A stretch of DNA of 64,000 nt, taken from the NCBI GenBank assembly GCA_004322045.1, contig SCRN01000034.1, forward strand, positions 1 through 64,000, read 5' to 3'. The position numbers and the translations under genes were made by a program. Shown one piece after another: positions 1 through 9,706 of the stretch (position 1 is the first letter of the stretch; every line of letters starts with the position of its first letter). Source of the stretch: Paraburkholderia sp. Its GTDB lineage: Bacteria > Pseudomonadota > Gammaproteobacteria > Burkholderiales > Burkholderiaceae. Below the pieces are notes generated by a model. The model ran no database searches, was not told the DNA's origin, and was given only the letters and a program-made list of their open reading frames with translations.

Positions 1-72
1 CCGGCGCAAACCCGCTCGCCGTAAGGCCCCGCTTCCCTTCGCTCAGTCGCACTGACTGCGCGAAAGGGCGTG

Positions 73-101
73 ATTCTAGGCGCGTTCTCAACGCGCCGCA
101 A
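73..101 (-). promoter_or_regulatory. Candidate sigma70 promoter reading out of the window, with inverted repeat in the spacer
   Basis: On the minus strand TTGCGG is followed after 17 nt by TAGAAT, a good -35/-10 pair pointing to a gene left of the window. The spacer holds a perfect inverted repeat, GGCGCGTT-CTC-AACGCGCC (79-97), placed where a repressor could block polymerase. The driven gene is outside the window and is not known. The rest of 1-308 shows no other convincing signal; glsA has only a weak purine stretch before its start. Confidence 0.4.
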
Positions 102-308
102 GCAAAATTTCGGGGTGACGCTTGAAGACCCTTTCTGGCCTACCAACGAAGGGCTACCAGAGGCAAACCGCAACGCTTGACGACACCATGTGCTTGCGGG
201 TTCCATACGGGCTCCGCGAGTCATCGCCCCCGTCCCTAACAGGGGGCGCCGCGGGAAGGCCTCTCGCGCCTATCGATCGATGTATCGGCCTAAGAAACGA
301 ACCACTCA

Positions 309-1235
309 ATGAGCCAGCAACCGAACTACTCGCACCTTCTCGAGCAGATCTATCGTGATATCGCCCCCTGGCGAACGAAAGGCCGCGTCGCCAATTACAT
401 CCCCGAACTCGCCAAAGTACCCGCCGAGCGCTTCGGCATGGCCGTCGTTACTGTGGAGGGCGATGTGTTTACCGTCGGCGATGCCCAAGAACGCTTTTCC
501 ATTCAGAGCATTTCGAAGCTCTTTGCCTGCACGCTCGCCTTTCAATTGCTGGGCGACGAGCTTTGGCGACGAGTCGGGCGCGAGCCGTCGGGCACAGCGT
601 TCAATTCGCTCGTGCAACTCGAAACCGAGCGCGGCCTGCCTCGCAATCCGTTCATCAACGCCGGCGCGCTAGTCGTCACCGACGTGCTTTGCCGTCGCTT
701 CGTGCGTGCCGAAACCGCACTCGTGCAATTCGTGCGGCGGCTCTCCGGTGCGCCGGATATCGATTACAGTTCCCGCGTCGCGCAATCCGAACTGCAGCAT
801 GCCGAGCGCAATCGAGCAATGGCGCATTTCATTGCGAGCTTCGGCAATCTGGAGATGCCGCCGGAAACCGTTGTCGATGCCTATTGCAGTCAGTGCGCCA
901 TCGAAATGAATTGCGTGGAACTGGCGCGCGCCGCCCTATTCCTCGCGAACAGCGGCGTCTCGCCGGCCACGCAGGAACAAGTTTTAAATCCCAGTTCGGC
1001 CAAGCGCCTGTCGGCGCTGATGCTGACCTGCGGCACCTATGACGCCGCCGGGGATTTCGTTTTTCGCGTCGGCCTGCCGGCTAAAAGCGGCGTCGGCGGC
1101 GGAATCGTCGCCGTGCTGCCCGGCGAAATGGCCGCCTGCGTTTGGTCGCCGGGGCTCGACGCCAATGGGAATTCCCTTGCCGGCACACTGGCATTGGAAT
1201 GGTTGACGACGTATTCGGGGCGGTCGATCTTTTGA
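309..1235 (+). CDS. glsA: Glutaminase (serine-dependent beta-lactamase-like fold)
   Basis: Hydrolyses L-glutamine to glutamate and ammonia in the cytoplasm. The 308-residue length is the usual one for bacterial glutaminase. The catalytic SxxK motif is visible as S67-I-S-K70, followed by the family block NPFINAGA (about 113-120) and a glycine-rich SGVGGGIVAV segment near the C-terminus that lines the active site. The ATG fits the family N-terminus, although the upstream Shine-Dalgarno is weak. It stands alone, convergent with the vapBC pair, and no operon partner is visible. Confidence 0.93.
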   Translation: MSQQPNYSHLLEQIYRDIAPWRTKGRVANYIPELAKVPAERFGMAVVTVEGDVFTVGDAQERFSIQSISKLFACTLAFQLLGDELWRRVGREPSGTAFNSLVQLETERGLPRNPFINAGALVVTDVLCRRFVRAETALVQFVRRLSGAPDIDYSSRVAQSELQHAERNRAMAHFIASFGNLEMPPETVVDAYCSQCAIEMNCVELARAALFLANSGVSPATQEQVLNPSSAKRLSALMLTCGTYDAAGDFVFRVGLPAKSGVGGGIVAVLPGEMAACVWSPGLDANGNSLAGTLALEWLTTYSGRSIF

Positions 1236-1346
1236 AGCGTGAGGTCTCGCGCCACCGATCCGGCGCAGTATGGATGGGCAACCGACGCGCGCCGGACCGA
1301 CTTCACGGGCCCAGGCAATTGGACGGAGCCTAGTGCGGCCGCACCG

Positions 1347-1718
1347 CTAATGCAACACGCTTGCGGTCAGCATCAAATCATCGGCCGCTTTCCCCAGCCG
1401 CTTGTCTCTCGTCCAAATCGTGACGCCCGGTTGCAAGCGAGCCGAGGCCAATAGGGACACGTCCACGTAGCCAATACCACGGTTGAACAACCCCTCTCGC
1501 TCGACGAGCCACAGTGTTTCTTCAGGTGTTGCCAGTGGCGCGCTAGGTAGATCGTGCAACGCGCCAAGCACGGCCTCGCGACTACGCAGACTGCCTAGCG
1601 CGATCTCGGCGATCACATATGGATGAACCAGTACGCGACCATCGGTAAGCAGCCCAACCAACACCGGATCCGAAGCGTTGATATGGTCAATCCAAACCGA
1701 AGTATCGATCAAAATCAT
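1347..1718 (-). CDS. vapC: VapC-type PIN-domain ribonuclease toxin
   Basis: Toxin of a type II toxin-antitoxin pair; PIN-domain toxins are Mg-dependent endoribonucleases. The 123-residue protein is a single PIN domain with the expected acidic residues at D5 (MILIDTSVWI), E38 (IAEIALG), D86 (GYVDVSLLAS) and D105 (WTRDKRL). Its ATG overlaps the stop codon of vapB by ATGA, so the two are translationally coupled. A 12-bp palindrome (GTGCGGCCGCAC, 1333-1344) lies just past the stop. All catalytic residues are present, so the toxin looks intact. Confidence 0.88.
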   Translation of the reverse strand: MILIDTSVWIDHINASDPVLVGLLTDGRVLVHPYVIAEIALGSLRSREAVLGALHDLPSAPLATPEETLWLVEREGLFNRGIGYVDVSLLASARLQPGVTIWTRDKRLGKAADDLMLTASVLH

Positions 1719-1912
1719 TTGACGTCCTGTCTGCGGCGCGGCGCCCCCTCAATGCCCGGCTGGCTTCCGCCGAGATTGGCTAGCCGTTTGGCAGCTTCGC
1801 GCTGGATCAGCGCCCTTAGGGCTTCGCGTACGAGCGCCGATTTTTCTTCCATGCCCGTATAGGCTTGGGCCTTGGCGAGCAGATCGTCGTCGAGTGCAAT
1901 CGTCGTGCGCAT
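1715..1912 (-). CDS. vapB: VapB-type antitoxin (ribbon-helix-helix)
   Basis: Antitoxin partner and probable autorepressor of vapC, 65 residues. The N-terminus MRTTIALDDDLLAKAQ is a typical VapB/Arc-like DNA-binding strand and helix; the C-terminal half would wrap the toxin. I chose the internal ATG at 1912 because it is preceded by a strong AGGAAGGAG Shine-Dalgarno, whereas an upstream in-frame start would add 13 residues with no family match. The stop overlaps the vapC start. It is longer at the C-terminus (basic GAPRRRQDVK tail) than many VapB proteins. Confidence 0.85.
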   Translation of the reverse strand: MRTTIALDDDLLAKAQAYTGMEEKSALVREALRALIQREAAKRLANLGGSQPGIEGAPRRRQDVK

Positions 1913-1953
1913 TTTTGCTCCTTCCTTACGAGGTAGACCTAAGACACGCACGA

Positions 1954-1973
1954 ATTATAGCATCAAACGATGC
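1954..1973 (-). promoter_or_regulatory. vapBC promoter -10 with adjoining inverted repeat
   Basis: The minus strand carries a perfect -10 hexamer TATAAT (1959-1954). Directly upstream is the inverted repeat GCATC-GTTT-GATGC (1973-1960). No strong -35 is seen. The arrangement suits autoregulation by the VapB-VapC complex; the operator role is inferred from position. Confidence 0.45.
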
Positions 1974-2079
1974 GAAATTGGATGCCATTCATCACGCCCA
2001 GCACGGGCTCCCGTCGATAGAAGGCCGGGCGCCAAAGCCAGCGCCGACTCTATGGGCGGACGAGATCCGCAGTCGCACG

Positions 2080-2700
2080 TCACGCCACGTATCGTGCGAC
2101 GCTGACGAACTGACACAAGCTGCCGCCAAGCACGAATAAGTGCCAGATACCGTGTCCGTGGCGAATGCGCTCGTCGTTGATGAAAAAGTAGATGCCTGCG
2201 CTATATATCACGCCGCCCGCGATGAGCCACGCCGCCCCAGCCGTAGGAAGCGCATGGATCAACGGGCGGAACGCCACCAGCGCAAGCCATCCCATCAATA
2301 CGTAAAGCAACATCGAGACGCTGCGGGTACGCCGCCCGAGCGTCAATTCCTGCGCGATGCCGACCGCGGCGAGCCCCCAGCTCACGCCGAACAAAGACCA
2401 TCCCCATGGCCCGCGCAGCGTGACGAGCGTGAAAGGCGTGTAACTGCCGGCAATCAGCAAATAAATCGCGGAGTGATCGCATTTCTGCAGAACGGCTTTC
2501 AGCAGCGGACGTCGCACGCTGTGATAAAGCGTCGAAACCGCGTAGAGCACGCACAGCATTGCACCGTACACGCTGAAGCTCACGACCTTGTACGCATCGC
2601 CCTCTACGGCGCCCATCGTTACCAGCACCGCAAGGCCGATCACCGACAAAACTGCGCCCACGAGATGGGTAATGCTGTTGAAACGCTCACCGACATGCAC
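2080..2700 (-). CDS. Hemolysin III / PAQR-family integral membrane protein
   Basis: Seven-transmembrane protein of the hemolysin III (YqfA/PAQR) family, 206 residues. Family motifs are all present: STLYHS (about 56-61), CDHSAIYLLIAGSYTP (about 74-89), and the C-terminal HGHGIWHLFVLGGS with the histidines that bind zinc in PAQR relatives. These conserved residues suggest a membrane metal-dependent hydrolase, but the bacterial substrate is not established and a haemolytic role is doubtful. It is a single gene with its back to the nfeD/slipin operon. Confidence 0.88.
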   Translation of the reverse strand: MHVGERFNSITHLVGAVLSVIGLAVLVTMGAVEGDAYKVVSFSVYGAMLCVLYAVSTLYHSVRRPLLKAVLQKCDHSAIYLLIAGSYTPFTLVTLRGPWGWSLFGVSWGLAAVGIAQELTLGRRTRSVSMLLYVLMGWLALVAFRPLIHALPTAGAAWLIAGGVIYSAGIYFFINDERIRHGHGIWHLFVLGGSLCQFVSVARYVA

Positions 2701-2970
2701 GACGCCATCCTCCCATCGGTGTCATCGACACAAGAGTTTGGATGATACCGGCCCCGGGAAGAATGCGGCGCGGCGAGAGGACCTTTTGACGCACCCGGCA
2801 AGCACACCCGATCCCGAACCGCGACGATGGTCGATCCATACCCGCCCCCCCAGATTGCGCTCGGTTTCGCACCTCGTCTGTTAGCGGACCCCCGCGAATC
2901 GTTCTACTCTTTAAGCGTTAGGGCAGCCGTTCCGGCGGCGGCGCCGCACCCCGTGCGCCGAGTGAAAACG

Positions 2971-4488
2971 ATGAAAACCTACCCGTTGCCGAGGATTGCA
3001 TCGACGCTCGCAGCACGGCCACCCACGCGGTTGCGCGAACGGCTCGTTCGCCGCTTCGCGCCGTTCGTCACCTTCCTAGCGTGCGCTTGCGCCTTTGCAT
3101 GTGCCAACGCCGGGGCGGCAGCGCCCGGCAACGCGGCCGACGCCGCGAGCAGCCGAGTCGTCGTGATTCCGGTCAGCGGCGCCATCGGCCCTGCCAGCGC
3201 CGATTTCATCACGCGCTCGCTCGCGAAAGCCGCCGCGCAGCGGGCGCAACTTGCCATCATCGAACTCGATACGCCGGGCGGGCTCGACACCTCCATGCGG
3301 CAAATCATCAAGGCGATACTCGGCTCGCCCGTGCCCGTCGCCACGTTCATCGCGCCAGGCGGCGCTCGCGCGGCAAGCGCAGGGACCTACATCGTTTATG
3401 CCAGCCATATCGCGGCAATGGCCCCAGGCACGAACCTCGGCGCGGCCACGCCGATCCAGCTGGGCGGGCCGGCTGGCGCCGCGCCTGCCGCGCCGAAAGC
3501 GCCCGATGGCCCAACTCGAGCCGCGTCCGCCCCGCTTCCCACCGATTCGCAATCGACCGAGACGCGCAAGCAGATCGACGACGCGGCCGCCTACATTCGC
3601 GGACTCGCGCAACTGCGCGGGCGCAATGCCCAATGGGCCGAGCGCGCCGTGCGCGAGGCTGTGAGCCTATCTGCGAACGAAGCGCTCGAACAGCACGTCG
3701 TCGACCTCACGGCCCGCGATGTGCCCGATCTGCTCGGCAAGCTCGACGGGCGCACGATAGAGACCACTAGCGGCCCACACATACTGGCGACGGCTCACGC
3801 CGCCATCGTCACACTCGAACCCGACTGGCGCAGCCACGTGCTGGCGGTCGTCACGGACCCGAACGTCGCGCTGATCCTGCTGACCATCGGCATGTACGGC
3901 CTCTTCTTCGAATTCGCCAATCCAGGATTCGTGCTGCCGGGCGTTGCAGGTGCCATTTGTCTCTTGATCGGCCTGTTCGCCCTGCAACTGCTCCCGATCA
4001 GCTATACGGGCCTTGCGCTGATCTTGCTCGGCATCGCTTTCCTGATCGCCGAGGCGTTCCTGCCGACGTTCGGCACGCTGGGCTTCGGCGGCATCGTGGC
4101 GTTTGCTGCCGGAGCGCTGATGCTCATCGATACCGATGCGCCCGGCTATGGGGTGCCGCTGCCCATGATTGCAGCCATCTCCGCGGTCGGGGCGGTTTTC
4201 GTCTTTTTCGTTTCGAGCTTCGCCTATCGCGCGCGACGGCGGCCCGTCGTTACCGGAAGCGAAGCCTTTGTCGGCAGCTTGGGCGAGATCATCGACGGCC
4301 CCCTGGCCCCGGCCGACGGCCAGCCGGGCAGCGAGAACCTCGGATGGGCCCGCGTGCGCGGCGAGCGCTGGCGCGTATGCGGGCCGACACCGATCGACGC
4401 GGGCGCACGCGTTCGCGTCACCGGCCGGCGGGGGCTCACGCTCACGGTCGTGCCCATAGAAGAACTACCAAAAGGAGTGTCGCCATGA
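2971..4488 (+). CDS. NfeD-family membrane serine protease (ClpP-like domain, TM segments, OB-fold)
   Basis: Membrane-anchored ClpP-class protease of the NfeD long form, 505 residues from the chosen ATG. Order: a long basic N-terminus and signal/anchor segment (about 25-50), a ClpP-like domain with the nucleophile in [11 protein letters not shown], a low-complexity Ala/Pro insertion, several hydrophobic helices (about 275-415), and a C-terminal OB-fold beginning at [12 protein letters not shown]. Homologues cleave the C-terminal hydrophobic region of the partner stomatin, which fits the next gene exactly. The start is uncertain: the frame is open further upstream, and I chose the ATG that gives a signal-like N-terminus. 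Confidence 0.85.
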   Translation: MKTYPLPRIASTLAARPPTRLRERLVRRFAPFVTFLACACAFACANAGAAAPGNAADAASSRVVVIPVSGAIGPASADFITRSLAKAAAQRAQLAIIELDTPGGLDTSMRQIIKAILGSPVPVATFIAPGGARAASAGTYIVYASHIAAMAPGTNLGAATPIQLGGPAGAAPAAPKAPDGPTRAASAPLPTDSQSTETRKQIDDAAAYIRGLAQLRGRNAQWAERAVREAVSLSANEALEQHVVDLTARDVPDLLGKLDGRTIETTSGPHILATAHAAIVTLEPDWRSHVLAVVTDPNVALILLTIGMYGLFFEFANPGFVLPGVAGAICLLIGLFALQLLPISYTGLALILLGIAFLIAEAFLPTFGTLGFGGIVAFAAGALMLIDTDAPGYGVPLPMIAAISAVGAVFVFFVSSFAYRARRRPVVTGSEAFVGSLGEIIDGPLAPADGQPGSENLGWARVRGERWRVCGPTPIDAGARVRVTGRRGLTLTVVPIEELPKGVSP

Positions 4489-5240
4489 TCGGATTCACCT
4501 TCAGCTTCGGCACGTTGCTGCTATTGATCGTCCTTGTCGTCATCGCGTCGTCGATCCGCATCTTCCGTGAGTACGAACGCGGGGTCGTGTTCATGCTCGG
4601 ACGTTTCTGGAAAGTCAAAGGCCCGGGGCTCGTTCTGATCATTCCGGTCATCCAGCAGGCCGTGCGCATGGATTTGCGCACCATCGTCTTCGACGTCCCG
4701 CCCCAAGACGTCATTACGCGCGACAACGTGTCCGTGAAGGTCAATGCGGTCGTGTACTTTCGCGTCGTCGACCCCGAAAAAGCCGTGATTCAAGTCGCGA
4801 AATTTTTCGAAGCGACGAGTCAACTGTCGCAAACGACGCTGCGCGCCGTGCTCGGCAAGCATGAGCTCGACGCGCTGCTGGCCGAGCGCGAGCAGTTGAA
4901 CGCCGACATTCAGCAAACCCTCGACGCGCAAACGGACGCCTGGGGCATCAAGGTGTCGAACGTCGAGATCAAGCACGTCGACATCAACGAGTCGATGATT
5001 CGCGCCATCGCCCGCCAGGCCGAAGCCGAGCGGGAACGCCGCGCCAAAGTCATCCATGCCGACGGCGAACTGCAAGCGTCGCAAAAGTTGCTGGAGGCAG
5101 CGCAAACGCTTGCGCGCGAGCCGCAAGCAATGCAACTGCGCTACCTGCAGACCCTGACGACGATCGCCGCCGACAAAAATTCCACCATCGTCTTCCCGCT
5201 TCCGATCGACCTGCTCGCCACCCTGCTCAATCGCCGCTGA
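4485..5240 (+). CDS. Slipin / stomatin-like SPFH-domain membrane protein
   Basis: 251-residue slipin with one N-terminal membrane helix (about 7-25) followed by an SPFH domain: [12 protein letters not shown], then [19 protein letters not shown] coiled-coil region rich in Glu/Ala/Arg follows, ending in [10 protein letters not shown]. It would form oligomeric membrane scaffolds and is the expected partner of the NfeD protease encoded just upstream. The ATG overlaps the nfeD stop (ATGA) and is preceded by AAAGGAG, showing coupling. Confidence 0.93.
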   Translation: MIGFTFSFGTLLLLIVLVVIASSIRIFREYERGVVFMLGRFWKVKGPGLVLIIPVIQQAVRMDLRTIVFDVPPQDVITRDNVSVKVNAVVYFRVVDPEKAVIQVAKFFEATSQLSQTTLRAVLGKHELDALLAEREQLNADIQQTLDAQTDAWGIKVSNVEIKHVDINESMIRAIARQAEAERERRAKVIHADGELQASQKLLEAAQTLAREPQAMQLRYLQTLTTIAADKNSTIVFPLPIDLLATLLNRR

Positions 5241-5374
5241 GCCTGCGCGAGGCCCCTTTGCACGCCATGCGGCATGCGACATGCATGCCGCGGCTGGCCT
5301 GCGCCAAAAATCGCCATTACACTGTGCGCCTGTTTTTTCAGCCACGCGCAACATACGACAGGAGACACGCGCTC

Positions 5375-6703
5375 ATGGAACAAGCCAAAGCCTTTCCGTT
5401 GCTGGAATCGGCAAGACGCTACTTCGGCTTCGCAGAGGCAGGCACCGACCTGCGCACCGAGATATTGGCCGGCGTCACGACGTTCTTGACCATGGCCTAC
5501 ATCATCTTCGTCAACCCGGCCATTCTCGGCGATGCGGGGATGCCCAAAGACGCCGTCTTCGTCGCCACCTGCCTCGTCGCCGCCATCGCGACGCTGATCA
5601 TGGGCCTCTACGCGAACTACCCGATCGCCTGCGCACCGGGCATGGGGCTGAACGCTTATTTCGCGTATACGGTCGTCAAGGGCATGGGCTTCACCTGGCA
5701 AGCCGCGCTCGGCGCCGTGTTCATCTCCGGATGTCTATTTTTGGTCGTGACGCTGTTTCGCGTGCGCGAGGCGATCGTCAACGGCATACCGCGCTCGATC
5801 CGCGTCGCCATTACCGGCGGCATCGGGCTCTTCCTCGCGATCATTTCGTTGAAGACGGCCGGCATCGTCGTCGGCAACCCCGCCACCCTCGTCACGCTCG
5901 GCGATCTGCACAAGCCTGCCGCGATTCTCGCGACGATCGGCTTCTTCGCCATCGTGACGCTCGATTTTCTGCGCGTGCGCGGCGCGATCTTGATCGGGAT
6001 TCTCGGCGTGACCGTGCTCTCGTTCTTCTTCGGCGGCAATGAGTTTCACGGCGTCATGTCGACGCCGCCATCGATTAGCCCGACGCTCCTCCATCTGGAC
6101 GTGCGCGCTGCGCTGTCCACCGGCATCATCAACGTGGTCCTCGTGTTTTTCCTCGTCGAACTGTTCGATGCAACCGGCACGCTCATGGGCGTGGCCAATC
6201 GTGCAGGGCTGCTCGTGGAAGGGAAGATGGACCGCTTGAACAAGGCGCTGCTGGCCGACAGCACGGCTATCGTCGCCGGGTCACTGCTCGGCACTTCGTC
6301 AACGACGGCCTACATCGAAAGCGCGTCGGGCGTGCAGGCTGGCGGGCGCACGGGCGTCACGGCGATCACCGTCGCCGTGCTGTTTCTGGCCTGCCTGTTC
6401 TTCGCACCCCTGGCCGGCGTTGTGCCCGGCTACGCCACCGCGCCTGCGCTGCTCTATGTTTCGTGCCTCATGCTGCGCGAATTGGCCGATTTGCCTTGGA
6501 ACGATGCTACCGAGGTCGTGCCCGCGACCCTCACCGCGCTGATGATGCCCTTCACCTATTCCATCGCCAATGGCGTGGCGTTCGGCTTCATCACTTATGC
6601 CGGTCTCAAGCTGTTGACAGGTCGCGCTCGGCAGGTCAAAGCGGTGGTCTGGATCATCGCCGCCATCTTCCTGTTCCGCTTCTTTTATCTAGGCGCGGAA
6701 TGA
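5375..6703 (+). CDS. Purine permease, AzgA/PbuG-type NCS2 family
   Basis: Inner-membrane nucleobase:cation symporter of 442 residues, with about 12-14 hydrophobic segments. The opening EILAGVTTFLTMAYIIFVNP and the GMGLNAYFAY motif are signatures of the adenine/guanine/hypoxanthine branch (COG2252) rather than the xanthine/uracil branch. A mid-protein FFLVELFDATGTLMGVANRAG segment is also typical. The ATG at 5375 has GGAG about 10 nt upstream; the longer in-frame extension has no family match. Exact purine specificity cannot be read from sequence. Confidence 0.9.
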   Translation: MEQAKAFPLLESARRYFGFAEAGTDLRTEILAGVTTFLTMAYIIFVNPAILGDAGMPKDAVFVATCLVAAIATLIMGLYANYPIACAPGMGLNAYFAYTVVKGMGFTWQAALGAVFISGCLFLVVTLFRVREAIVNGIPRSIRVAITGGIGLFLAIISLKTAGIVVGNPATLVTLGDLHKPAAILATIGFFAIVTLDFLRVRGAILIGILGVTVLSFFFGGNEFHGVMSTPPSISPTLLHLDVRAALSTGIINVVLVFFLVELFDATGTLMGVANRAGLLVEGKMDRLNKALLADSTAIVAGSLLGTSSTTAYIESASGVQAGGRTGVTAITVAVLFLACLFFAPLAGVVPGYATAPALLYVSCLMLRELADLPWNDATEVVPATLTALMMPFTYSIANGVAFGFITYAGLKLLTGRARQVKAVVWIIAAIFLFRFFYLGAE

Positions 6704-6784
6704 TCGTGCCGCGCCGCCCGCAGGCGCACGCGCGACGCGGCGGCATGGGCGTTGATTCGGTGTGCCGAAAGGACAAAGCGGCGT

Positions 6785-7075
6785 TCAGGCGCGAGCGTTG
6801 GCTTCGTAAAAGCGGATGTAGCCGCTGCGCAGCTTCGCGCATTGCCCGCCCGTCTCCGAGAGCAATCTGCGCGTGGCCGCTTCGATACGCGGACGATGCG
6901 CGTCGAACGCGCCGACCATATCTTCGAGTCGCGGCGACGCCGCGCCGAAATGGTCTTCGAGCGCTTCGGCCGTGATACTGCACCAGATGCGTTCCCCGTT
7001 CACCACCGCGGGAAACGCCACGATCAACTCGCGGCCCGAATACTCGGGCGCTTCTTTGGGAAAACTGATCTGCAT
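6785..7075 (-). CDS. DUF1488 domain protein
   Basis: Small 96-residue cytoplasmic protein beginning MQISFPKEAPEY. It has the pattern of the DUF1488 family: an N-terminal beta-rich part (ELIVAFPAVVNGERIWCSITAEALEDHFG) and a C-terminal helix. The family is common in Burkholderiales and has no known function. It is a lone gene, tail to tail with the purine permease. The next 319 nt (7076-7394) hold no convincing gene; only a short inverted repeat GCTTCC/GGAAGC is seen there. Confidence 0.65.
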   Translation of the reverse strand: MQISFPKEAPEYSGRELIVAFPAVVNGERIWCSITAEALEDHFGAASPRLEDMVGAFDAHRPRIEAATRRLLSETGGQCAKLRSGYIRFYEANARA

Positions 7076-7394
7076 GGGATTCGCCTTTGCCGTGACGAAA
7101 ACACGCCGATAACCGCGCCGGTGGGAGGTGCTTCCTTCTTGCTGGAAGCGCGGGCTGCCGGCCGGGACAGAGCGACTCCCACGCCGATTGAATACACTTT
7201 AGGACTTTTACGCAGACGAGCAAGTTTTCCTTGCAAAGCCGGCGAAATTGGCCATTGATCTAACAAAAGGGCATGGCATTTGCGTTCGATGCCCCGCCAC
7301 TTTCGTTTTCCTTTCGTTTCTGATGGAATGCCGGGGCGGGCGCGCCCTCGGATGAGGCACCCGTACCCTTTGCGTTTTCCCATTCGCCCGGCCC

Positions 7395-7745
7395 ATGACC
7401 GCACCACCCGCTACTCGCATCCCCATCGTTTGCATCGAGCCGCAGGGCTACCGCTTCGAGGCGCCCGCCACACTCACGCTGCTGGAGGCGGCCGCTTCCG
7501 CGGGAGTGCGGCTGCCGCGCTCGTGCCGCAATGGAACCTGTCGCACGTGTTTGTGCAAGCTCGTTTCGGGAAACGTCAGCTACCGGATCGAGTGGCCAGG
7601 TGTGAGCCGAGAGGAACAGGGCGAAGGATGGATCTTGCCCTGCGTCGCAGTAGCGGATACCGATCTCATCATCGCCGCGCCCGACGCCGAACCGGCTCAG
7701 CCGGTACACGCTCCGGATAGTCGCCGCGGCCCACGCCGCTTCTAA
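7395..7745 (+). CDS. [2Fe-2S] plant-type ferredoxin
   Basis: 116-residue soluble ferredoxin. Four cysteines in plant-type spacing, C44-x4-C49-x2-C52-x30-C83 (CRNGTCRTC and LPC), ligate one [2Fe-2S] cluster. The C-terminal 25 residues are Pro/Arg-rich and look disordered. It lies 30 nt upstream of a DadA-like FAD oxidoreductase on the same strand, so it may serve as its electron acceptor, but this is inferred only from adjacency. Confidence 0.9.
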   Translation: MTAPPATRIPIVCIEPQGYRFEAPATLTLLEAAASAGVRLPRSCRNGTCRTCLCKLVSGNVSYRIEWPGVSREEQGEGWILPCVAVADTDLIIAAPDAEPAQPVHAPDSRRGPRRF

Positions 7746-7775
7746 AATCCCATCGATCAACACGGACGCCACCCT

Positions 7776-9023
7776 ATGGATTTCGACGTCGTCGTTCTCG
7801 GCGCAGGTATTATCGGCGTGTCTTGCGCCGTTCATCTGCAGGATCGTGACCGGAAAGTCGCGCTCGTCGATCGTCGCGCCCCCGGGGAAGAAACGAGTTT
7901 CGGCAACGCCGGGCTGATCGAGCGCTCGGCGGTCATCCCCTACGCGTTCCCGCGCAGTTTGAGCACCCTCGCTCGGTATGCGCGCAATCGGTCAACCGAC
8001 CTCTACTGGGACTACAAGGGATTGCCGTCTTTCTTGCCCTGGCTCGCACGCTATTGGTACGAATCCGCGCCGCAGCGCTTGGCCGCAGCCGCTCGCGACA
8101 TGCTGCCGCTGATCCGCGCGTGCGTCGACGAGCACGAGGCGCTCATTGCGCGAGCGGGCGCCGGTGCACGCGCCCTCGTGCACGACGGCGGATGGATCGA
8201 AGCATTCCGAACACCCGGCGAGTTCGCCGTCGCCGCCGAGCGAGCGCGGCAGATTGCCGACGCGCAAGGCTTGCGGCTCGACACGCTGGACGCCGCGGCG
8301 CTGCACGGTCGCGAGCCAGCGCTGTCCGGCGTCTTCTGCGGCGGCCTGCATTGGAACGATCCGAAGCGCGTGACCAACCCGGGCGCCCTCACCAAAGCCT
8401 ATGCGGGCTTGTTCCAAAGCGCCGGCGGCCGCGTGATGACAGGCGACGCCGCAACCGCCCGCGTGGAAAGCGATGGCTGGATCGTGCAAACCACGGACGG
8501 CCCGATCACCGCACGCGAGGTCGTCGTGGCGCTCGGCCCTTGGTCCGATACCGTTTTTGCTCCGTTGGGCTATCGCATCCCGCTGCGCGCCAAACGCGGT
8601 TACCACATGCACTACGAAGCGACCAGCGACGCGCCGCTTGGCCGCCCGATTCTCGATCGTGAACAGGGCTATGTCATCGCGCCGATGCAACAAGGGCTGC
8701 GCCTGACCACCGGCGTCGAAATCGCCGCGCGCGAGGCCCCGCCGACAGGCGTGCAACTTGCCCGCGCCGAATCGTACGCGCGCCCGGCGTTCGGTCTCGG
8801 CCGACGCCTCGACGCCCAGCCTTGGCTCGGTCTGCGGCCTTGCATGCCGGATATGCGGCCCGTGATCGGTAAAGCCGATCGTCATCGCGGGCTGTGGTTC
8901 GCCTTCGGGCACGCGCACCACGGGCTGACATTGGGCCCCGTCACCGGCAGGCTGCTCGCCGAAATGATGGTGGGCGAGGCGCCATTCACCGATCCTCGGC
9001 CCTACAGCCCTTCCCGCTTTTGA
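7776..9023 (+). CDS. FAD-dependent oxidoreductase, D-amino acid dehydrogenase (DadA)-like
   Basis: 415-residue flavoprotein of the DAO/DadA family. The N-terminal Rossmann motif GAGIIGVSCAVHL binds FAD, followed by ETSFGNAGLIERS, the block typical of DadA-type enzymes. The C-terminal part has the family block PWLGLRPCMPDMRPVIGK and a late histidine-rich GHAHHGLTLGPVTGRL. It would oxidise a D-amino acid or related amine, passing electrons to the respiratory chain or the adjacent ferredoxin. No alanine racemase is nearby, so the substrate is open. Confidence 0.85.
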   Translation: MDFDVVVLGAGIIGVSCAVHLQDRDRKVALVDRRAPGEETSFGNAGLIERSAVIPYAFPRSLSTLARYARNRSTDLYWDYKGLPSFLPWLARYWYESAPQRLAAAARDMLPLIRACVDEHEALIARAGAGARALVHDGGWIEAFRTPGEFAVAAERARQIADAQGLRLDTLDAAALHGREPALSGVFCGGLHWNDPKRVTNPGALTKAYAGLFQSAGGRVMTGDAATARVESDGWIVQTTDGPITAREVVVALGPWSDTVFAPLGYRIPLRAKRGYHMHYEATSDAPLGRPILDREQGYVIAPMQQGLRLTTGVEIAAREAPPTGVQLARAESYARPAFGLGRRLDAQPWLGLRPCMPDMRPVIGKADRHRGLWFAFGHAHHGLTLGPVTGRLLAEMMVGEAPFTDPRPYSPSRF

Positions 9024-9027
9024 TCGA

Positions 9028-9076
9028 ACGAATGCCGCCGGTCGTCGCCCCCAATACCGGCGGCCGGCGCATTCGT
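9028..9076 (+). repeat. Long imperfect inverted repeat after the DadA-like gene
   Basis: Outer arms ACGAATGC (9028-9035) and GCATTCGT (9069-9076) enclose inner arms CGCCGGT (9036-9042) and ACCGGCG (9056-9062). Transcribed from either strand this folds into a bulged hairpin. It starts 5 nt after the stop codon and could end transcription, but no U-run follows. Confidence 0.4.
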
Positions 9077-9247
9077 TGTCGAGTTGTCGTAAAACAACGT
9101 CGCGCGATATCTTGTGCATAAAAGTGTGCAAATTAGCGCAACGGCAGTTGATTGTTTCCGTTTTAAAAATGGTGTTTCTACGGATCTAACGATAGCGGTT
9201 GAGCTCGGACCCGAATACATTTACGGAGCTCGACGCCAGGAGCCGCT

Positions 9248-9532
9248 ATGAGGACAAAAAAGTCTTGCGCCATAGACGCTAGCCGCGTCCAAATCGAAAT
9301 ACTCGAACAATCCGATACCACACTGATCATTCGTTGGGTCGAGCCCGGCCGCTGTCACTACGGTGAACAGCGGTGGCGGCGCCGCTCGGCGAATTCGTCG
9401 GGGACGTGCGTGGTTTCGCGCCGGGCGATTCGCCGAGGCGATGCCGTGTTTCGCCCAGCCGAACGTCCGGCGCCGGCGAACGCAGGCGCAATGATCTCGG
9501 TCGAGGCATTTCTCGCCACGGTCGAGGATTAA
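9248..9532 (+). CDS. Small DUF3331-like protein
   Basis: 94-residue protein resembling the Burkholderia-restricted DUF3331 family: TTLIIRWVEPGRCHYGEQRW, then SGTCVVSRRAIRRGDAVFRP, a CxxxxxxIRRGDAV arrangement typical of that family, and a short hydrophobic tail. A good Shine-Dalgarno (CAGGAG) lies 6 nt before the ATG. Function is unknown; the Cys and His residues could bind a metal, which is inference. It stands alone after an AT-richer gap. Confidence 0.6.
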   Translation: MRTKKSCAIDASRVQIEILEQSDTTLIIRWVEPGRCHYGEQRWRRRSANSSGTCVVSRRAIRRGDAVFRPAERPAPANAGAMISVEAFLATVED

Positions 9533-9706
9533 TTCTAATTGATCCAACGTTATTCCCTACTGTTTTCAGTAGTTGACAGCAAACTTCGATTTACGGTGGA
9601 TTTTCGCCATAGGCGATCAGGCGTTTGCCCTGCTCGCCATCGTCTCCCTCGCACTTTTTAGGCCGCATTCGCCTCGCGTCCGTTGTCGTCATTGAGCATG
9701 CCGCTG

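Noticed and set aside
122-358. 78-residue plus-strand frame before glsA
   Set aside because: It runs into the real glsA frame and has neither a ribosome site nor a family match.
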